This document shows, piece after piece, positions 16,791 to 23,738 of a stretch of 33,004 nt of DNA. The position numbers and the translations under genes are program-made. Every line of letters starts with the position of its first letter. The stretch's first letter is position 1. A model generated the notes under the pieces. The model did not search any database and was not told the origin of the DNA. It was given only the letters and a program-made list of their open reading frames with translations. Origin of the DNA: Saprospiraceae bacterium (GTDB taxonomy: Bacteria > Bacteroidota > Bacteroidia > Chitinophagales > Saprospiraceae); NCBI GenBank assembly GCA_022448955.1, contig JAKVCU010000100.1, positions 1 to 33,004 of the forward strand, given 5' to 3'.

Positions 16791-17123
16791 GCTTAGCGTA
16801 TGTTTAAAAATATACTTTACTATCCACAAACAATTCATAGAGCACCAGATGCTTTTGCCTCAGCTGAGGTTCGGCTAAAGTTTCTTCATTCCATCACTAA
16901 GGCTATGAAACTCAAAAAGAGCTTTGCCTTGCACTCCAGCTATAATTTCATTTGGTAACACATTTTTTCAACATCATCTACATGAACAACATCGTTTATA
17001 GCTTCTTGTCATAATTGGTAAACGTATCTTTTATGGCATTAGGTCGAAATCTTATCCTAACTAAGCGAAAGAATTTGATTCCCCTATCATGATCACTGAT
17101 ATTGATCAAAAATAGGTTAAATC
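16791..17123 (+). other. Spacer between metZ and the 81-residue gene
   Basis: No gene is evident. A perfect 12-base palindrome CCTCAGCTGAGG sits at 16858-16869, followed by TTCGGCTAAAG, which faintly resembles the inner part of the dispersed palindromic repeat (CCTATGGCTAAAA near 2130-2140 when reversed). A metZ terminator with a U-run is not apparent. Confidence 0.35.
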
Positions 17124-17369
17124 ATGAAATATCTTACGCTATTTTACCAAGGTAATACCATCGAAATCCACCATACGCATTGGGGAAAAGAATCCATATA
17201 TTACAACGGAAAACTTATGTCTGCTAGACGTTCCTTTTTTGGTAGTACGCATCATTTTCAGGTTAAAGAAGATAAAGAAGAAGCCAAATATGAAATAGGA
17301 ATTGGATATAATTCCAATGGAATAGCCCTACGGATTTACAGGAATGAAGCCCCTATACTTATCCAATAA
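17124..17369 (+). CDS. Small conserved-looking hypothetical protein
   Basis: This 81-residue protein has alternating hydrophobic and polar residues typical of a small beta-sheet domain, for example NTIEIHHTHWGKESIYYNG and EEAKYEIGIGYNSNGIALRI. It has no signal peptide, no membrane helix and no cysteines. It ends 2 bases before the stop of the sterol-desaturase gene on the other strand. I do not recognise the family by name. A real gene is likely because the translation has natural composition and a clean ATG start. Confidence 0.65.
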   Translation: MKYLTLFYQGNTIEIHHTHWGKESIYYNGKLMSARRSFFGSTHHFQVKEDKEEAKYEIGIGYNSNGIALRIYRNEAPILIQ

Positions 17370-17371
17370 GG

Positions 17372-18391
17372 CTACTTCTTTACGAATCCATGCGTATTCT
17401 GTTTGATAAAGTCTTGAGGGAATTCCTCTACTCCAGGGAAACCCAAGCGTATATCTCGGCCAGAATCTGGCATGTGGGCAGTGCCAAAAATATAATCCCA
17501 AATCGCTAAAGTTAATCCAAAATTGATGCCGTGAGGATGAGAATCAGGCCATTCATATGCATGATGCCAAATGTGCATTTCTGGAGAATTAAAAACAACT
17601 TTCATCACTGGTCCTAAAGCTAATGCACCCAAAATAGCACATCCCAAAACTACCCCTAAGGATACAATTAGATCCACTTCGCCCAATAGACTTACGTCAA
17701 ATAAACCCACTCCTATAACAATACCAATCAAAGTACCAATAAGTCCTCCACTTATCCAAGAAGGAGCCACAAAATTAGAGTGGTTGTAATGCCCAACTGC
17801 CAAAGTAAAAATATGAATGATAAAGAAATCATATAAACCAATACCCAAAAGTGCCAAAGGAATATACTCTAGTGTTCTGTATACTACATTTTCCATCCAA
17901 TGATAACGCAAATGTGCCGCAAAACCCATCTCCTCTACAGAGTGATGCACCTTATGAAACTCCCACAAAAAAGCTACTCTATGCAACAAACGATGTATCC
18001 ACCACTGTACAAAATCTCTTACGACAAAACCAGTCAGTAACACAGCCCACATTGGCCAAGTTTGCATGGGATTAGAAGCCTGCAAATCAAAAGCTGTAAC
18101 ATTGAAGATAGCGTTATTCAATAATTGTACAATTACCTTAGAAGCTGCTGCATAAATAATTAAAGAGAATAAAAAGAAGTTGAAAAACATATAAAAGAAA
18201 TCCAACCAAAAGTCTTTTCTAAACTTCGATTGTTTTTCCCGCCAAGGAGCAAAAATCTCTAGGGCAAAAAAGAAAGCAGAAACGAGTAGCAACCAATAAA
18301 AATAGTTACCCCATGAAGGATGGGTCACTTCATACCACAAATATCTAGCATATCCACTATAAGCATTGACAAATATTTCCCAATAATTCAT
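17372..18391 (-). CDS. Sterol desaturase / fatty acid hydroxylase family membrane protein
   Basis: These are di-iron membrane oxygenases that hydroxylate or desaturate lipids. The histidine clusters are present: HRLLHR, HKVHHS, and HIWHHAYEWPDSHPHG, within a polytopic protein of 339 residues. Several membrane helices are clear (YWLLLVSAFFFALEIFAP; FNFFLFSLIIYAAAS; LIGTLIGIVIGVGLF). The substrate is unknown. It lies 54 bases after the cytochrome c gene on the same strand, so it may share the operon and use the same electron pool. A comparable association with respiratory genes is seen in other members, but a direct link to sulfite oxidation is only a guess. Confidence 0.88.
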   Translation of the reverse strand: MNYWEIFVNAYSGYARYLWYEVTHPSWGNYFYWLLLVSAFFFALEIFAPWREKQSKFRKDFWLDFFYMFFNFFLFSLIIYAAASKVIVQLLNNAIFNVTAFDLQASNPMQTWPMWAVLLTGFVVRDFVQWWIHRLLHRVAFLWEFHKVHHSVEEMGFAAHLRYHWMENVVYRTLEYIPLALLGIGLYDFFIIHIFTLAVGHYNHSNFVAPSWISGGLIGTLIGIVIGVGLFDVSLLGEVDLIVSLGVVLGCAILGALALGPVMKVVFNSPEMHIWHHAYEWPDSHPHGINFGLTLAIWDYIFGTAHMPDSGRDIRLGFPGVEEFPQDFIKQNTHGFVKK

Positions 18392-18445
18392 CGTCTAATC
18401 GTTTACCACGCATTTTATTATTATTCCATAAAACATGCTGTATCC

Positions 18446-18940
18446 TTAGTCACTTAAGTCTAACATATAATACGCTACTTCTTCTAAATTCGCCCTTCGG
18501 CCGACTTCTTCTGGAGCATAATTGGTAGCTAGATAATCTAAGATAATGGGCTCATTTTTTCCTAAATCCCACAATCCTTGTGTCGCTTGCATCCACTCAA
18601 TCATGGCTTCCCAGCCTTCTTTAGTAGCTCTATTTTGTGTAATTAATTTTGCAGAATGGCAGGCTGTACAGTTCGCTTTCACGATCTCAAAACCCTTTGC
18701 TGCAATTAATCCACTAGCCAGATGTATACCATGCTCTATTTTATCATTATCTTCATTATCATACTTGGCAATGTTTCGTTTAACTTCCACTTGTGGCGTC
18801 GGTTTCATCCAATCTTTAATGACATCACCAAAACTTAAATAAAGTAACCCACAAACTATCAGAAGAACAAAATAGCTCATTAAAAAGATGAGACTGCGGT
18901 ACAGAAATGATAATAATTGTCGGTCATTTTTATTTTCCAT
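18446..18940 (-). CDS. Membrane-anchored c-type cytochrome, partner of the sulfite-oxidase-like enzyme
   Basis: This 164-residue protein has one N-terminal membrane helix (SLIFLMSYFVLLIVCGLLYL) and one haem-c site, CTACH (Cys91, Cys94, His95). A Met in MIEWMQATQG may be the sixth haem ligand. Its start lies 1 base after the stop of the molybdoenzyme gene, so the two are translated together. It resembles the SorB-type subunit that takes electrons from sulfite dehydrogenase, here anchored to the membrane instead of soluble. The haem side is presumably periplasmic, next to the Tat-exported enzyme. Confidence 0.88.
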   Translation of the reverse strand: MENKNDRQLLSFLYRSLIFLMSYFVLLIVCGLLYLSFGDVIKDWMKPTPQVEVKRNIAKYDNEDNDKIEHGIHLASGLIAAKGFEIVKANCTACHSAKLITQNRATKEGWEAMIEWMQATQGLWDLGKNEPIILDYLATNYAPEEVGRRANLEEVAYYMLDLSD

Positions 18941-18941
18941 C

Positions 18942-20261
18942 CTAACTTATGATTTTAACAGCTATTCGGTGACAAGCGTTATTTAAATAGCCTTTTGGAT
19001 TCCAGCCTGGTAATAACATGGGCTGCGACTTTCCCTTTTCATCCGTTGCTCTTACCCAAACCTCATAATAGCCCCTCTTTGGAAATTTAACTTTTGCATT
19101 AAAATGCTGCCATGCGTATTTGTTTACAGGAGCTTCTAGCATACCATTGTCCCAGCTTGCGCCAAAATCTATGGAATAGGCCACTTGATCTACTCGCCAC
19201 TCCCCTGCCCAAGCATGGCCACGTATCGGTAATTGTTGATGCAATCGAATCGTAGCTCCACTTTTCGGATACGTGATTAAAGATTTCACTGGCATAGACT
19301 CAATAATACACATATCTTCATCTGCTACTTTTGTACCTGGTGCCACGGGTTTGCAAGGAACACGGTAGGCTTGACCTTTCATTTTTGTGCCATCATGCTC
19401 TTTATTGCGAATGACTATTTTTGATAGCCATTTACCAGAAGTAGAAGCGGGCCAACCACCAAATACCAATCGTAAGGGATAGCCATTTAAGTAAGGTAAA
19501 TCCTCTCCATTCATAGCCCAAGCAATCAGGGAATGGTCTTCCATAGCTTTTTCTATGGGTACCCCTCTTGATATTGGGTCTTTTTGGGGATCACCACTTA
19601 AGTGAGTATCCTCTCCATAATACCCTATATAAACAGCATCTGGTTTGATTCCTACATCATTCAAAACATCTTTCAAGCGCACACCTGTAAATGCCGCACA
19701 ACCAACAGCCCCTGTGCTCCATTGATTACCCTTTGCTGGCGGATTAAATTCTTTTCGGCCGTTACCGCCACATTCGAGGGTCAGATGATAAGTATAGTTT
19801 TTAAACTTAGCTTTTAGATCTGCTAGTTTATAAGTCTTTTTTACTTTCGCAGATTCCCCTTCGATCGTCAAAGTCCATTGCTGAATATCGATATCTTCTT
19901 TCTTGGGTGGAATACCATTATTCCGAACAAAAAATAGGTTTCCAGGCGTCTGGCGATCATCTAGCAAATAGGGAGGCGTTTCAGCATTGATTGGTTTGTC
20001 GTTTAATACCACCAAATTAGGATGTTTGCCTGGTAATTGAAAAGCTTCTTCTGAAAATGCTAGTCCAGCTGGAATCATCCCTTCCGGGAAATGTTCTGCA
20101 AATACCATTTCAGCACCTAATGCCATACTCATAGCTGCCAGTGCACTCTTTTTGAGAAACCCTCTACGAGATGAACTGCCATGTGTTCTTCCCCAAAGTA
20201 ATTGATCTGCTTTTTTAGGATTTTCACCATACAGCCGATGTAGACCTATTTTCTTTTTCAC
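18942..20261 (-). CDS. Sulfite-oxidase-family molybdopterin oxidoreductase (SorA/SoxC-like)
   Basis: This family oxidises sulfite to sulfate with a molybdenum-pterin cofactor and passes electrons to a cytochrome c. The Tat signal is SSRRGFLKKSALAAM near residues 29-43, so export is folded, to the periplasm. The Mo-binding cysteine is Cys164 in LECGGNGR. The following GAVGCAAFTGVRLKDVL and YPLRLVFGGWPASTSGKWLSKI are typical of the oxidoreductase domain. The last 110 residues or so are a Mo-co dimerisation domain (IRGHAWAGEWRVDQVAYSIDFGASW). The start codon is a GTG at 20261, needed to include the Tat region. The next gene is a cytochrome c, which supports a sulfite dehydrogenase. Other family members (MsrP/YedY) reduce methionine sulfoxide, but they pair with a haem b membrane protein, which is absent here. 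Confidence 0.88.
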   Translation of the reverse strand: MKKKIGLHRLYGENPKKADQLLWGRTHGSSSRRGFLKKSALAAMSMALGAEMVFAEHFPEGMIPAGLAFSEEAFQLPGKHPNLVVLNDKPINAETPPYLLDDRQTPGNLFFVRNNGIPPKKEDIDIQQWTLTIEGESAKVKKTYKLADLKAKFKNYTYHLTLECGGNGRKEFNPPAKGNQWSTGAVGCAAFTGVRLKDVLNDVGIKPDAVYIGYYGEDTHLSGDPQKDPISRGVPIEKAMEDHSLIAWAMNGEDLPYLNGYPLRLVFGGWPASTSGKWLSKIVIRNKEHDGTKMKGQAYRVPCKPVAPGTKVADEDMCIIESMPVKSLITYPKSGATIRLHQQLPIRGHAWAGEWRVDQVAYSIDFGASWDNGMLEAPVNKYAWQHFNAKVKFPKRGYYEVWVRATDEKGKSQPMLLPGWNPKGYLNNACHRIAVKIIS

Positions 20262-20326
20262 TACTCTTTATTTTATTGGTATTTCTTATTTTACTTCCCT
20301 CTAAAACAGCAAGCTGCTTAGACGAC

Positions 20327-20360
20327 AGACTATTGAGAAGGTGTTTCTCATCTTCAGTCT
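20327..20360 (-). other. Two-part hairpin at the end of the 74-residue gene
   Basis: AGACT (20327-20331) pairs with AGTCT (20356-20360) and, inside it, GAGAA (20335-20339) with TTCTC (20345-20349). It overlaps the stop codon of the small membrane protein gene. No T-run follows, so termination is doubtful; it could instead reduce the number of transcripts reaching the molybdoenzyme gene. Confidence 0.3.
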
Positions 20361-20583
20361 AATCAAATGAATCTGTAAATTCTTTATTAATTAAGCGAAT
20401 CAACAAAATCCAAGGGATGCCATGTATGACAAAGAAGGTCCAGTCTATCCATCCCATTCCTTTTGCGCCACCACTAATCCATTTAATTTTACCCCAGATA
20501 CTGGGTTCTGGATAGTAAGGAGCTAAGCCCAAGGTGAGGCAAAGTAGCCCAATGACTTTCCAATTGTTTAGTAACTTTTTCAA
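20359..20583 (-). CDS. Small two-helix membrane protein
   Basis: This 74-residue protein has two hydrophobic segments (WKVIGLLCLTLGLAPYY and WTFFVIHGIPWILLIRLI) joined by a basic, glycine-rich loop. Similar short proteins occur widely in Bacteroidota and other phyla and have sometimes been labelled RND transporter, a label its size cannot support. The start is a TTG (20583), in frame with a natural MKKLLNN-like beginning. It is 97 bases upstream of the molybdoenzyme gene on the same strand and 51 bases from the divergent dehydrogenase. Its function is unknown. Confidence 0.65.
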   Translation of the reverse strand: MKKLLNNWKVIGLLCLTLGLAPYYPEPSIWGKIKWISGGAKGMGWIDWTFFVIHGIPWILLIRLINKEFTDSFD

Positions 20584-20634
20584 TGTTCGTTTATTTATTC
20601 AGTTGTATATTAGCCTTCCCAAAATAACAACAAA

Positions 20635-21603
20635 ATGGCTAATAATAGACCTCAAATGGTAGTTTTGGATGGCTACACCCTCAACCCAGGCGATTTAAAC
20701 TGGAATAAACTAGAGGCCCTAGGTACTTTAAAAGTTTATGATTATACACCACCTGAGCTACTTATAGAAAGATCTAAAACAGCGGAGATTATCCTTCCCA
20801 ATAAGGTCCTCATTGGCCGTTCTGTTATTGAATCCTTACCCCATTTAACATGTATTTGTGTTACCGCAACGGGTTACAACAATGTAGATTTAGCGGCAGC
20901 TAAGGCAAGAAATATTCCAGTCTGCAATGTTAAAGGCTATAGCACTGACTCTGTCGCACAACATGTGTTTGCCCTTTTATTAGAATTAACTACTCAAATT
21001 GGAGCCCATAGCAAGAGTGTACATCAAGGAAACTGGAGTACATCGAGAGATTTTTCTTATCAACTTCAGCCATTAATCGAATTATCAGGAAAAACGATGG
21101 GTATCTATGGTTTTGGCACCATCGGCCAAAGAGTTGCCGATATTGCTCTTGCATTTGGTATGAAAGTTATTGCCAATCATAAACACCCATTGCGAGATGC
21201 GCGACCAGGCCTGCGCTTTGTCTCTTTAGAAGAGCTATTTAGCGAAAGCGATGTGATCAGTTTGCATGCCCCACTAAATGAAGGGAATAAAGAGATAGTC
21301 GATAGGTCTTTGCTATCCAAGATGAAGCCTACTGCCTACCTTATCAATACAGCTCGCGGTCCATTAATTCACGAAGCTGATTTGCGAAAAGCATTAGACG
21401 AAGGTCTATTAGCTGGTGCTGGCCTTGACGTTCTTTCCCAAGAGCCTCCTCCAACTGATCATCCACTTTTTGGTGCTAAAAATTGTTTTATCTCGCCGCA
21501 CAACGCTTGGGCATCTCAAGAAGCAAGAGCTAGGATGATGGATCTAATCGTGGAAAATGTGGCAGCTTTCCTTTCGGGAAAACCGATAAATGTGGTGAAT
21601 TAA
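20635..21603 (+). CDS. D-2-hydroxyacid dehydrogenase, hydroxypyruvate/glycerate type
   Basis: This enzyme of 322 residues resembles glycerate dehydrogenase (HprA): NAD(P)H-dependent interconversion of hydroxypyruvate and D-glycerate. The Rossmann motif is GIYGFGTIGQRVAD. The catalytic Arg is in INTARGPLIH, Glu in LSQEPPPTDHPL and His in SPHNAWAS. CVTATGYNNVDLAAA is typical of the HprA branch. It is a distinct paralogue of the dehydrogenase at 10824-11765, not a duplicate. It is transcribed away from the molybdoenzyme operon from a 51-base shared spacer. Confidence 0.9.
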   Translation: MANNRPQMVVLDGYTLNPGDLNWNKLEALGTLKVYDYTPPELLIERSKTAEIILPNKVLIGRSVIESLPHLTCICVTATGYNNVDLAAAKARNIPVCNVKGYSTDSVAQHVFALLLELTTQIGAHSKSVHQGNWSTSRDFSYQLQPLIELSGKTMGIYGFGTIGQRVADIALAFGMKVIANHKHPLRDARPGLRFVSLEELFSESDVISLHAPLNEGNKEIVDRSLLSKMKPTAYLINTARGPLIHEADLRKALDEGLLAGAGLDVLSQEPPPTDHPLFGAKNCFISPHNAWASQEARARMMDLIVENVAAFLSGKPINVVN

Positions 21604-21954
21604 ATCTTGTTTATAGGTGACCAATAACTATAGTTTTATCGGGAGCTTATTGATCATTGGTAAGCAACTTTTGAAAGATTCCTATGAAATAATTTAAAAA
21701 ATCTGACGAAGTATTCCTTTCTCATAATTCCTCAATAAAGAAGATTAAAACGCACCTTATACGTAAATACAAATAGGCTATTTTCTATATTTACAGTAAA
21801 AGAAAATTTTAACTGAGTAAAAAAACAAAATAAAATAGTTATTGAGTCTAATAACTAAGTATCACATAAATTTCTATTCTCAAACATATTATTTCCGCCT
21901 TTCACCATCACTTTACCGCAAATATTAGTGGAGCTAATTTCCAAAAGACTGTGA

Positions 21955-22030
21955 ATTAGTTTGCCCGAAACCGTGCTTACTGGCAGGCTAAAATTTAATT
22001 ATACACGCAATTTTGACTAGCCGATCATGA
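21955..22030 (-). repeat. Dispersed palindromic repeat, fragment C
   Basis: AATTTAATTATACACGCAAT followed by TTTGACTAGCC (21992-22022) matches the right arm of copy E (GAATTTATTATACAAGCAAT and on). It is preceded by AGTTTGCCCGAAACC, also found before copy B as AGTTTGCCCAAACC. Only one arm is recognisable. Confidence 0.5.
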
Positions 22031-22223
22031 GTAAAGAATAAGCAACCTTCTTGGCCTTTTATTCCTATTGTAGGCTTTATATTACTTATTAGGCAAGCGA
22101 CTGTTTTCGATATATTGCGTTAAGATAGAAGGCCTAAGTACTTTTTTGTACTATTCCTTTGCTATCTGCTAATCTTAGGACTCAGTAATCAGGCTTAAAA
22201 TGGTGAGTTGCTATCGAGAGGAA

Positions 22224-22290
22224 AGTGATGCACGATTTTGAAGGGGCTCGAACCGGTCAGCCTTCGGCTGTATTTCATGGTGCCAATTTT
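22224..22290 (+). repeat. Dispersed palindromic repeat, fragment C' (diverged)
   Basis: GTGATGCACGATTTTGAAGG (22225-22244) matches GTTACGCACGATTTTTGAGC of copy A and GGTTACGCATGATTTTTGAAGG of reversed copy B. The following part, GCCTTCGGCTGTATTTCATG, aligns with CCTATGGCTAAAATTTTATTG of reversed copy B and ACTATGGCTGAATTTTATTA of copy D. Confidence 0.5.
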
Positions 22291-22345
22291 GGGGACTTAC
22301 ACTTAAAAGTAGTATTATTCAATTGTTCATTAAGAGAAAGTATAA

Positions 22346-22376
22346 AAAAAGCCAGATAAGGACTATCCAGCTTTTT
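22346..22376 (-). terminator. Terminator downstream of the BON-LysM gene
   Basis: AAAAAGC (22346-22352) pairs with GCTTTTT (22370-22376), and GATA with TATC inside, across a CA/CA internal loop. On the minus strand the stem ends in a run of seven T. It lies 58 bases past the stop of the BON-LysM gene. Confidence 0.6.
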
Positions 22377-22434
22377 GAAGCATGTTTATTAGACTTTTTA
22401 AACTATGCCTTTTCGTTTTTTGGTATAGATATGT

Positions 22435-22944
22435 CTAATGATCAAACGGGGGGATACGTAATTTTTGACCCGGATAAATACGGTCAGGATTAGTCAGCAT
22501 TGGCTGATTAGCCTGAAAAATGTGATTATATTTCATGGGATCGCCGTAGTATAAATTTGCAATTTTAGAAAGAGAATCCCCTTTCTTTACTTCATAGAAT
22601 ACAGCCTTAGGTTTCGGCGTAGATGCATTTACCATAATTCGATCATCGACAGCTGATACCCCTGCCACATTGCCTAAGGTCAAAATGATCCTTTCTCGAT
22701 CTGCTTGTGCGTTTACTTCGCCTGACACCACCACTGTAGTGCCTTGCATTGCAATGCTTAAGTTTTTGACGGCAACACCGCTTGAGTCCATAATACGTTG
22801 AAGAAGATTGATTTTTTGTCTTTGTAAACCTTCTTTAAAAACACTTAACTTTTCAAGCTGAGGAATCGGTCTATGCTCTCTTTGTTCTTCAATTTGATCA
22901 AATACCCTTTCCCCTACATTCTTTAAAAATGAGAATACGCCCAT
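22435..22944 (-). CDS. BON-LysM domain protein (Kbp/YgaU-like)
   Basis: This 169-residue protein has a BON domain (about 50-108; NLSIAMQGTTVVVSGEVNAQ and VAGVSAVDDRIMV) and a C-terminal LysM domain (about 116-167; YEVKKGDSLSKIANLYYGD, IYPGQKLRIP). The order matches E. coli Kbp (YgaU), a cytoplasmic potassium-binding protein. As there, no signal peptide is present, so despite LysM it is probably not a cell-wall protein. It is alone between two long spacers. Potassium binding is carried over from the family, not shown by the sequence. Confidence 0.88.
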   Translation of the reverse strand: MGVFSFLKNVGERVFDQIEEQREHRPIPQLEKLSVFKEGLQRQKINLLQRIMDSSGVAVKNLSIAMQGTTVVVSGEVNAQADRERIILTLGNVAGVSAVDDRIMVNASTPKPKAVFYEVKKGDSLSKIANLYYGDPMKYNHIFQANQPMLTNPDRIYPGQKLRIPPFDH

Positions 22945-23738
22945 ACGATTACATTTAGGTACATGACAATCTGTATCTTAAGTTGAATACAAATTGAAAT
23001 AACAATTTCATCAATAAATTTATTGATAATTATAGTTTGTTTACCCCCTTATCTTTTGATTATCCCCTTACAGGTAGTGAACGACTACCATTAAATATTG
23101 TATGCGAAATGATACGGCCCTGAACAGAACCTAATCTCCTACTTATTGAAAACCAAAGCTTTGAGCACACTAGTATTTATCGGAACCTTTTATTGAGTTG
23201 GCCAAATTTGAGATAGAATTATCAGTTTGAAATCTATCTTCAGGAAATACCAAAATACAAAGTATTCATCCAGTCACAAATTTTGTTGAAGATTGATCAA
23301 TAGGCATTATCGGTCTAGCAATGCCGATCAGTCATTTCCATTAAATTCACTCTTGAGCTTCCCTACGCGAAAAACAAATACCCCGATTAAGTTCTCAAAA
23401 ATATGAAGACAAACATACTGGAGCTACAGAAGATAAATTCGTTGAATTATGGATGTACTTTACTGCTAAATCAAGTTTTTTTAAAATTCACAATACCTAA
23501 ACCATCTAACATAATATACTGATTATCAATTAATTTAATACTATACAAGACTAATAAACAAACAAAATTAATAGGAAGAATACGACATCACAGGACTTAG
23601 ATCATCGAAAGCATTAAAAAAATGCGGAAAAGGCGTATATTTGGCCAGTTTTTTAATCAGGAGTTCTTTATTACTAATTAATTTTTAACGCTTTTTTTAA
23701 ACCTAAAGGGGAATATTCCCCAAAAATTTTTCATTGTT
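22945..23738. other. 794-base spacer upstream of secDF
   Basis: No convincing gene is seen. At 23143-23180 TTGAAAACCAAAGCTTT and the bases after it repeat the spacer at 7417-7450. A 19-codon frame starting MRKRRIFGQFF (23622-23681, plus) precedes secDF, but it has no hydrophobic signal segment or known arrest motif. A perfect GGGGAATATTCCCC palindrome lies just before the secDF start. Confidence 0.45.
23708..23721 (+). promoter_or_regulatory. Perfect palindrome directly upstream of secDF
   Basis: GGGGAATATTCCCC is a 14-base perfect palindrome, followed by AAAAATTTTT, and ends 17 bases before the secDF ATG. As RNA it could form a 5-bp GC-rich stem with an ATAT loop next to the ribosome-binding region; as DNA it could be an operator. 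Its GC content is striking against the AT-rich surroundings. Confidence 0.4.

Larger units (their letters stand above)
21604..22434. other. 831-base spacer with repeat fragments and a terminator
   Basis: I find no gene. It contains two fragments of the dispersed palindromic repeat (21955-22030 and 22224-22290) and the terminator of the BON-LysM gene (22346-22376). In between, CCTAAGTAC (22132-22140), a T-run and GTACT with a later CTTAGG could form an imperfect hairpin. The stretch GGGGCTCGAACC (22243-22254) looks like a tRNA T-arm but has no matching stem. Confidence 0.5.

Noticed and set aside
20300-20351. 16-codon minus-strand frame (MRNTFSIVCRLSSLLF) before the sulfite-oxidase gene as a leader peptide
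   Set aside because: Only one Cys codon, no run of regulatory codons and no competing hairpins with a U-run. Chance is a sufficient explanation.
22243-22254. GGGGCTCGAACC, which looks like the T-arm of a tRNA on the minus strand
   Set aside because: The flanks do not form the 5-bp T-stem and no acceptor, anticodon or D-arm can be placed. The stretch aligns instead with the diverged palindromic repeat.
23622-23681. 19-codon frame before secDF as an arrest-type leader peptide
   Set aside because: It has no signal-like hydrophobic segment, no arrest motif, and no codon bias. Kept only as a note under the secDF palindrome.
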